A stretch of 13,847 bases of DNA from Actinomycetota bacterium. Its GTDB lineage: Bacteria; Actinomycetota; Acidimicrobiia; Acidimicrobiales; GCA-2861595. The stretch covers positions 1-13,847 of the forward strand of contig JADDQT010000025.1 in assembly GCA_016781225.1 (NCBI GenBank), written 5' to 3'. Below, in pieces: positions 6,204 through 10,942 of this stretch. The notes under the pieces are model-generated. The model was not told where the DNA came from and searched no databases. It saw only the letters and a program-made list of their open reading frames with translations. A program made the translations under genes and the position numbers. The first letter of the stretch is position 1; every line of letters begins with the position of its first letter.

Positions 6204-6325
6204 AGGGACCGGCTTGCGGTCTGCGCCAGCGGACACCTCCTTTGCTGCCTACACATCGACGGATAGGGCGCTCGGCCGCCGGCCAGTCGTGCCTCGGCCC
6301 AGGTAGTCAGTCCGGGAGTTGACCC

Positions 6326-6350
6326 GCGCCCGAACTGCCGCTCGGTGTGC
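6326..6350 (+). repeat. Dispersed array repeat, copy 9 (last)
   Basis: CGAACTGCCGCTCGG at 6331-6345. Arms GCGCCCGA (6326-6333) and TCGG-T-GTGC (6342-6350) pair over 8 positions with one bulged T and one G:T pair. No further copy was seen to the right. Confidence 0.8.
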
Positions 6351-6528
6351 CTTCACGCGCCGAAGCCCTCTTGCGGCCGGGCGAGCCACGCGTTCTACCC
6401 TGTCATGCTGAGAGCAGGGAATTCGCTGAGGTGGCCCCCGGCCGCCTATGGGCGCAAGCGCGTTTCCGCTGGCGTCAACCGGCCACCTTTGAGAGCAATC
6501 CCGGGTAACGCCTTACCCTTAGCGACAC
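6351..6528. other. Gene-free stretch at the array boundary
   Basis: I see no convincing gene on either strand between repeat copy 9 and the palindrome at 6529. The + strand open frame across it has the composition of noncoding GC-rich DNA. No tRNA-like TpsiC arm was found. A minor hairpin, CCCTG with CAGGG, lies near 6400-6419. Confidence 0.5.
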
Positions 6529-6558
6529 GCGACCCGTCGGTGGCCACTGACGGGTCGC
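6529..6558. other. 30-bp near-perfect palindrome (terminator, operator or site)
   Basis: Arms GCGACCCGTC (6529-6538) and GACGGGTCGC (6549-6558) are exact complements. The 10 bases between them contain the palindrome GTGGCCAC, so the whole 30 bp is symmetrical apart from one G:T position. It is followed by CTCTTCC. No gene ends just upstream on the + strand, so a terminator role is not obvious. An operator or a recombination site is possible. Confidence 0.55.
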
Positions 6559-6644
6559 CTCTTCCACCCACGACGAGCCGCCCGGTGGATCTTGCATCGC
6601 CGTGCCCCATCGGCGCGGTGCCGGTAAGGCTCGGACAGTCCTCC

Positions 6645-6650
6645 TAGAGT
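6645..6650 (+). promoter_or_regulatory. -10 hexamer for the PH-like gene (leaderless)
   Basis: TAGAGT fits the actinobacterial TANNNT -10. It lies 6 nt before GTG 6657, placing the transcript start at the start codon. No convincing -35 is visible. Confidence 0.65.
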
Positions 6651-6656
6651 GACGCC

Positions 6657-6971
6657 GTGGGTATGCGCGCGGCGGAGCACGTCCTGCAAACTCGGCCCTT
6701 CGGACCGAAACTGCGCTTCCGCGTCGACCTCCATGGGGTGTCGGTCTTCGGGCCTGGAGAACAGCGGACGCTCATCAGGTGGGAGTGGATGCAGGCGATC
6801 ACGCCAGGCGACGGCGTCACCATTCGATCCGCCAGCGCCGAGCTGAAACTGCCGGCCGGCGCTTTCGGCCTTTCCGCCGCCGCCCTGTGCGACTGGTTGC
6901 TAGCGGCTCGCTCGCTGGACAAGCGGCCAGAGGTCATCGCCCAGCTCGCCGTCGCCCAGGGATCGTCATAG
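6657..6971 (+). CDS. Small PH-like domain protein, 104 aa
   Basis: The product contains LRFRVDLHGVSVFGPGEQRT, LIRWEWMQAI, VTIRSASAELKLPAGAFGLS and a C-terminal helix (LCDWLLAARSLDKRPEVIAQ). This pattern, a short beta-barrel with an I-x-W-x-x-I strand followed by one amphipathic helix, resembles small bacterial PH-like domain proteins common in actinobacteria. Their function is generally unknown. It has no signal peptide or membrane helix. GTG 6657 is supported by TAGAGT exactly 6 nt upstream; ATG 6663 is the alternative. It is the first gene outside the repeat array. The family assignment is from pattern memory and is moderate. Confidence 0.75.
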   Translation: MGMRAAEHVLQTRPFGPKLRFRVDLHGVSVFGPGEQRTLIRWEWMQAITPGDGVTIRSASAELKLPAGAFGLSAAALCDWLLAARSLDKRPEVIAQLAVAQGSS

Positions 6972-7155
6972 CGACGAAATGCGAAGATTGCCCCGTGCGC
7001 AGGATCAGGGCCGTTCGGGGACCAGGTAATCCTGCCGAGCATCGGAACGAGGCGCCGCAGGGCAACCATTCTGAGCAGTACCCCTGACCTGAACAGTCGA
7101 GTCGCTGCCGTCGACAGCCGTCCAAGACCCGAGCGCCCAATTACCGACCGGGCGG

Positions 7156-7161
7156 CATCAT
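7156..7161 (+). promoter_or_regulatory. Putative -10 hexamer for the 60-aa ORF
   Basis: CATCAT, 6 nt before GTG 7168, identical in sequence and spacing to 5356-5361. Confidence 0.35.
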
Positions 7162-7167
7162 GACGCT

Positions 7168-7350
7168 GTGAGAGGTGGCATCACAGCCGCTGGCCCTCGT
7201 TGCCCTCGTCTTCGCAATTGCATTCGTAAGGCAACCAGCAGTCAACGGGACGCCAACGTCGGTGGAGCGCTCTATCTGGCTCTCGGCATCGTCGTCGGCC
7301 TCACGCTGGCAGGCATGTATCTGGCGCGCTCCTCCCGGGGACGGCGCTAG
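7168..7350 (+). CDS. Small C-terminally anchored membrane ORF, 60 aa, frame uncertain
   Basis: From GTG 7168 the frame gives a basic, cysteine-containing N-terminus (CPRLRNCIRKATSSQ) and then one membrane helix (GGALYLALGIVVGLTLAGMY) with a basic tail (LARSSRGRR). The CATCAT hexamer 6 nt upstream supports this start. However, the frame one base later, from GTG 7175, encodes a hydrophobic segment (PLALVALVFAIAFV) in the first half. The original gene could therefore be a two-helix protein that has lost a base near 7255-7265. I cannot decide between an intact 60-aa protein and a frameshifted one. No family is recognised. Confidence 0.4.
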   Translation: MRGGITAAGPRCPRLRNCIRKATSSQRDANVGGALYLALGIVVGLTLAGMYLARSSRGRR

Positions 7351-7434
7351 GTCGGTTGCCGACTGTCGTCGGTGCCTGAAACGAAGAATCCTGGGTGCCG
7401 CCCGCTTCGTCACTCTGGCAGAGTGGTCGAGGGG

Positions 7435-7443
7435 AAGGAGAGA
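7435..7443 (+). promoter_or_regulatory. Shine-Dalgarno site deciding the start of the TPP enzyme
   Basis: AAGGAGAGA lies just before ATG 7447 and selects it over the in-frame start at 7372. Confidence 0.75.
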
Positions 7444-7446
7444 ACC

Positions 7447-9237
7447 ATGGCCATGACCGTTGGGGACTTTCTCGTCGAGCGGCTCCGTCAGTGGGGAGTC
7501 CATCGCATCTTCGGCTACCCGGGGGAGGGGATCAACGGCATCCTGGGCGCCCTCAACCGCGCCGGCAACGATCCTCGCCTCATCCAGCCCCGGCACGAGG
7601 AGATGGCCGCCATGATGGCCTCCGGCCACGCCAAGTTCACCGGCGAGCTGGGTGTGTGCCTGGCCACCTCGGGGGCGGGGGCCATCCACCTGCTCAACGG
7701 CCTCTACGACGCACGCCTCGACCACCAACCGGTGCTGGCCATAGTGGGACAGACCGCTACCACCGCCCTGGGCGCCAGTTACATGCAAGAGGTCGATCTG
7801 ACCACGCTGTTCAAGGACGTCGCCGGCGAGTACGTCCAGATGGTGCTCAGCCCCGAGCAGCTGCCCAACACCGTCGACCGCGCCGTGCGCATCGCCCTTC
7901 TCGAGCGGACGGTGACGTGCCTGATCGTGCCCATGGACGTTCAAGACCTCCCTGCCGTGGAGCGCCCCGCTCACGAGGCCTACCGGACGCCAGGAAGCTT
8001 GGGCGTGACCTGGCCCCGGGTGCTGCCCTCCGATGAGGATCTGGCGCGGGCGGCAGCCGTTCTCAACCAGGGTCAGAGGGTGGCCATCCTCGTCGGTCAG
8101 GGGGCGCGCCGGGCGGTCGACGAGGTGGTGGCAGTGGCCGAGACGCTGGGCGCCGGCGTGGCCAAGGCCCTCCTGGGCAAGGACGTGTTGGCCGACGACC
8201 TGCCTTTCGTCACCGGGGCCATCGGCCTGTTGGGGACGCGGCCCAGCTACGACCTCATGATGGGGTGCGACACCCTCCTCATGATCGGCACCAGCTTGCC
8301 GTATCCCCAATTTCTCCCCGAGTGGGACCAGGCCCGAGGGGTGCAGATCGACATCGACGCCCGCATGGTGGGACTGCGGTACCCAATGGAGGTGAACCTG
8401 GTGAGCGACGCCAGGGAGACCCTCCGAGCCCTACTGCCCCTGCTTGAGGTTAAGGCCGACCGCTCCTGGCGAGACGAAGTCGAAGAGAACGTGGCCTCGT
8501 GGTGGCAGCTCGTCGAGGACCGGGCCATGGCTCCAGCCCAGCCCTTGAACCCCCAGCGATTGTTCTCGGAACTGTCCCCCCGGCTGCCCGAAGGCGCCAT
8601 CGTCACCGCCGACTCGGGGTCATCTGCCAACTGGTACGCCCGAAACGTCAAGTTACGAGCGGGAATGCGGGGTTCGATCTCCGGGACCCTGGCCACCATG
8701 GGATGCGCGATGCCCTACGCCGTTGCTGCCAAGTTCGCTCATCCCGACCGGGTGGTGGTGGGGTTGGTGGGCGACGGCGCCATGCAGATGAACGGGAACG
8801 GTGAGCTGCTGACCGTGGCCAAGTACTGGCAGGAGTGGACCGACCCCCGGTTAGTGGTACTGGTCCTGCACAACAACGACCTGAACCAGGTGACCTGGGA
8901 GATGCGGGCCATGGAGGGCGACCCCCGCTTCGAGGCCAGCCAGGACATCCCGGATCTCTCCTACAGCCGCTACGCCGAGCTGTGCGGGCTGGGCGGCCTC
9001 TTCGTCGATGCCCCGGACCAGGTAGGAGCGGCTTGGGAGCATGCGCTCGGCGCCGATCGGCCGGTTGTGATCGACGCCGTCGTTGATCCCGAGGTCCCAC
9101 CCATACCGCCCCACATCGAGTGGAAGCAGGCCAAGGCCATGACGCAGGCGCTCCTGGGGGGAGACCCCGGCGCTCGCGATGTCATCCGCCAAGCGAGCAA
9201 GCAGGAGCTTTTGGGGTGGCTGCCGGGCCGCGGTTGA
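7447..9237 (+). CDS. Thiamine-pyrophosphate-dependent enzyme, PoxB-like (pyruvate oxidase / pyruvate:quinone oxidoreductase type)
   Basis: 596 aa, close to the ~570 of E. coli PoxB. The N-terminal Pyr domain has FGYPGEGINGILGAL and the conserved activating Glu in PRHEEMAAMMASGHA (Glu51). A central domain follows (AAAVLNQGQRVAILVGQGAR). The C-terminal PP domain carries the TPP/Mg motif: GDGAMQMNGNGELL from residue 442 and LHNNDLNQ with Asn 476-477. The tail PPIPPHIEWKQAKAM resembles the PPQI...EQAKGF tail of PoxB. The known family chemistry is TPP-driven decarboxylation of a 2-oxoacid, usually with FAD. The substrate here (pyruvate, with quinone or oxygen as acceptor, or an acetolactate-synthase-like reaction) cannot be told from sequence alone. 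It is convergent with the short-chain dehydrogenase, 16 nt apart, with no visible terminator. Confidence 0.88.
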   Translation: MAMTVGDFLVERLRQWGVHRIFGYPGEGINGILGALNRAGNDPRLIQPRHEEMAAMMASGHAKFTGELGVCLATSGAGAIHLLNGLYDARLDHQPVLAIVGQTATTALGASYMQEVDLTTLFKDVAGEYVQMVLSPEQLPNTVDRAVRIALLERTVTCLIVPMDVQDLPAVERPAHEAYRTPGSLGVTWPRVLPSDEDLARAAAVLNQGQRVAILVGQGARRAVDEVVAVAETLGAGVAKALLGKDVLADDLPFVTGAIGLLGTRPSYDLMMGCDTLLMIGTSLPYPQFLPEWDQARGVQIDIDARMVGLRYPMEVNLVSDARETLRALLPLLEVKADRSWRDEVEENVASWWQLVEDRAMAPAQPLNPQRLFSELSPRLPEGAIVTADSGSSANWYARNVKLRAGMRGSISGTLATMGCAMPYAVAAKFAHPDRVVVGLVGDGAMQMNGNGELLTVAKYWQEWTDPRLVVLVLHNNDLNQVTWEMRAMEGDPRFEASQDIPDLSYSRYAELCGLGGLFVDAPDQVGAAWEHALGADRPVVIDAVVDPEVPPIPPHIEWKQAKAMTQALLGGDPGARDVIRQASKQELLGWLPGRG

Positions 9238-9253
9238 CTCGTGAGCTACTCCC

Positions 9254-9973
9254 TTATTCCTCTCGGAGGTCCAGCACCGCCCCGTTGTCGAACCCCTTCT
9301 GCACGAGCGCCCACAGCTGGCCGGCCACCTCGTCGGGATCGCTCAGCTCACCTCGCTCGTAGAGGTCCATGAACTTGTCGCGCTTGGGGAAGTCCTCTTT
9401 GCTGGTCTCCCGGATCTGCTCTTGCATCACGGTCGCCACCACGCCGGGCGCCACGGCAACTACGCGCACGCCTCCCCGCTGATCCTGCTCGGCGCCCACG
9501 TCCCGCACCCACTGGTCGAGGGCGGCCTTGCCGGCGCCGTAAGAAGACCATCCGGCGCCGACGAGGCTGGCGGCACCGGAGCTGAGCATGATCAGGTAGC
9601 GATCAGCGTCGACTTCCCGGGCCGCGGCGAGGAAGGCGTGGCCGAGCACTTGTCCAGCCGCGCTGTTGAGGAGGACGTTTCGGTTGTAGGACTCGGTATC
9701 CACCTCGCCGGCGAAACCGATGGGCTGGACCGAGCCGGCTGCGTGCACGAAGACCACTCGCTCGCCTGAGAAGTCGCTGAGCTCCCGTTGGAAGGACTCG
9801 GCCACCTTGGCCCAGGACGCTGCGTCGGACAGGTCGGCTTCCAGATGCTCGGCGTCGGAGTGGCCGCGGCGGCTGATGTCGATGATGCGAGCATTCTCCC
9901 AGGGCACTTTGTCGGCCAGCGCCTTGCCAATGCCGCTCGACGCACCGGATATCCAGACGAGGGTGTCGCTCAT
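9254..9973 (-). CDS. Short-chain dehydrogenase/reductase, 239 aa
   Basis: A classical SDR of normal length. The cofactor motif GASSGIG is at residues 10-16, right after the first strand TLVWIS. HAAG (77-80) replaces the usual NNAG. The catalytic set is Ser132 (in MLSSGAAS), Tyr145 and Lys149 (SSYGAGKAAL). The order and spacing match the Rossmann-fold SDR family, and the whole resembles the sepiapterin/benzil reductase-like branch that reduces carbonyls with NADPH. Arg35-Arg36 after the second strand favours NADPH. ATG 9973 is supported by a -10 (TAGCCT) exactly 6 nt upstream. The DUF2237 gene lies 48 nt upstream on the same strand, but this gene has its own promoter element. The substrate is unknown. 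Confidence 0.9.
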   Translation of the reverse strand: MSDTLVWISGASSGIGKALADKVPWENARIIDISRRGHSDAEHLEADLSDAASWAKVAESFQRELSDFSGERVVFVHAAGSVQPIGFAGEVDTESYNRNVLLNSAAGQVLGHAFLAAAREVDADRYLIMLSSGAASLVGAGWSSYGAGKAALDQWVRDVGAEQDQRGGVRVVAVAPGVVATVMQEQIRETSKEDFPKRDKFMDLYERGELSDPDEVAGQLWALVQKGFDNGAVLDLREE

Positions 9974-9979
9974 GAGCCG

Positions 9980-9985
9980 AGGCTA
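9980..9985 (-). promoter_or_regulatory. -10 hexamer for the short-chain dehydrogenase (leaderless)
   Basis: Minus-strand TAGCCT (TANNNT), 6 nt before ATG 9973. Confidence 0.6.
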
Positions 9986-10021
9986 CGCGTGGCGTGCTCC
10001 GGGGCCGTCAGGGCCCGCCGC

Positions 10022-10414
10022 CTAGTTCTCGAGCTCACCGGGGTCGGCGGGTACGTCGACGGCGTGCTCTTGGAGAGCCTCGAGGGGCACGATATCGAGG
10101 ACACGCTCGTGGGTGGACGCCAGCACCACCAATGACGCGGCACCGTCCCGGTGAGCCCGCAGCCAGTTCGCTGCGGTCACGCACCAGCGGTCGCCCGGCG
10201 ACAGACCGGGGAATCGAAACTGGGGTCGAGGTGTGCTCAGGTCGTTTCCGATGCGACGCTGGTGTTCGAGGAACTCCGACGTCACCACTGCGCAGATCGT
10301 GTGGCTGCCCAGGTCCTCAGGGCCGGTCCGGCAGAAACCGTCCCGGTAGAAGCCGGTCAGGGGCTCGACGCCACAGCCTTCCAACTCGCCCCCCAGCACG
10401 TTGCGGTCTGCCAT
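10022..10414 (-). CDS. DUF2237 family protein, 130 aa
   Basis: The sequence carries the hallmark blocks of DUF2237: NVLGGELEGC near the start, LTGFYRDGFCRTGPEDLGSH (19-38) followed by TICAV, NDLSTPRPQF with FPGLSPGDRWCV (57-79), and LASTHERVLD (98-107). The family is small, soluble and widespread in bacteria, with conserved Cys and His residues and no established function. Length is typical (about 115-130). The frame stays open upstream to 10663, but ATG 10414 is right: family similarity begins there, and a -10-like GATACT lies exactly 6 nt upstream. The C-terminus ends in an acidic tail (ADPGELEN). Confidence 0.9.
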   Translation of the reverse strand: MADRNVLGGELEGCGVEPLTGFYRDGFCRTGPEDLGSHTICAVVTSEFLEHQRRIGNDLSTPRPQFRFPGLSPGDRWCVTAANWLRAHRDGAASLVVLASTHERVLDIVPLEALQEHAVDVPADPGELEN

Positions 10415-10420
10415 CTGATC

Positions 10421-10426
10421 AGTATC
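10421..10426 (-). promoter_or_regulatory. -10 hexamer for the DUF2237 gene (leaderless)
   Basis: Minus-strand GATACT (one base from TATACT), 6 nt before ATG 10414. Confidence 0.55.
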
Positions 10427-10508
10427 GCCCGGCGAGCTCCGGCTCTGCTCGGGGAGGGTCAAGGGCGGTACCAGTACCTGGCCTGGCCACTTTGAGGTAA
10501 GGAAGGGC

Positions 10509-10866
10509 ATGGCCGAAGAGACGGTGGTCATAGGGCGTCGCCGATGGGCGATCGGGTTCCTGGTGCTCGGGGCGGAGCTGGCCCTTGGACTGGGCCTTCC
10601 AACCCGCCGAACCTCTTCATGCTGTTCCTCGCAGCCCTTACCGCCGGAGGGCTGTTTGCGCACTTTCGGACGGTGGTGCGACTCGACTCCGATGCTCTGG
10701 TCGTGGTGTCAACCAGAGGCACTCGGGGCACGGCCGGTAGGGTGACTCCAATGAGGCGACTTGGGATGGCCGTCGTCGGCCTCTACTTGAGCGCTGCCCT
10801 TCTGGGGCGCGCACGAGAGCGAAGGGGCGGCTTGTCGTGCGGGTGCAGCTCGGAGTGCTGGTGTAA
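10509..10866 (+). pseudogene. Frameshifted small membrane protein gene
   Basis: ATG 10509 has GGAAGG (10501-10506) just upstream. The first frame reads MAEETVVIGRRRWAIGFLVL, a basic segment and a helix, to about 10600. The coding signal then jumps to the frame one base earlier: PPNLFMLFLAALTAGGLFAH, a second helix, followed by VVRLDSDALVVVSTRGTR. A second jump of the same sign near 10730-10790 would lead to GRLVVRVQLGVLV ending at TAA 10864-10866, directly on the left arm of a terminator hairpin. Without the second jump the frame ends at 10918 in an unlikely Cys-rich tail. Repaired, it would be a ~120-aa protein with two helices and a PH-like strand pattern. It may be a decayed gene or have assembly errors. 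It is convergent with the helicase gene. Confidence 0.5.
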
Positions 10867-10887
10867 GAGGCCCGGCCTGAGCCTCTT
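10865..10887. terminator. Probable intrinsic terminator between convergent genes
   Basis: Perfect 7-bp stem AAGAGGC (10865-10871) / GCCTCTT (10881-10887) with a 9-nt loop, ending in TTCC. It overlaps the probable TAA of the frameshifted membrane gene and lies 56 nt beyond the helicase stop, so it could serve both strands. Confidence 0.6.
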
Positions 10888-10942
10888 CCGTTGGGTCCTT
10901 CCCGTCGGTCACCGCTGATCTCAACCGGCGAAGCGGCGACGT

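Noticed and set aside
5588..6256. 222-codon minus-strand open frame
   Set aside because: It crosses the hairpin-rich stretch and lies antisense to the 101-aa membrane gene, which has a promoter element and clear helices.
1469..6350. Calling the repeats canonical attC sites or a CRISPR array
   Set aside because: No RYYYAAC/GTTRRRY pair could be placed consistently and no integrase is present; the spacing of hundreds of bases with genes between rules out CRISPR.
6351..6656. A tRNA or other standard RNA gene in the boundary region
   Set aside because: No TpsiC arm or cloverleaf and no recognisable SRP, RNase P or tmRNA core could be found.
7372..7446. Earlier in-frame start for the thiamine-pyrophosphate enzyme
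   Set aside because: The 25 extra residues are not family-like, and a strong Shine-Dalgarno site sits just before ATG 7447.
7141..8310. 389-codon minus-strand open frame
   Set aside because: It mirrors the thiamine-pyrophosphate enzyme, whose motifs are unmistakable on the + strand.
10415..10663. Longer N-terminus for the DUF2237 protein
   Set aside because: Family similarity begins at NVLG right after ATG 10414, which also has a -10-like element 6 nt upstream.
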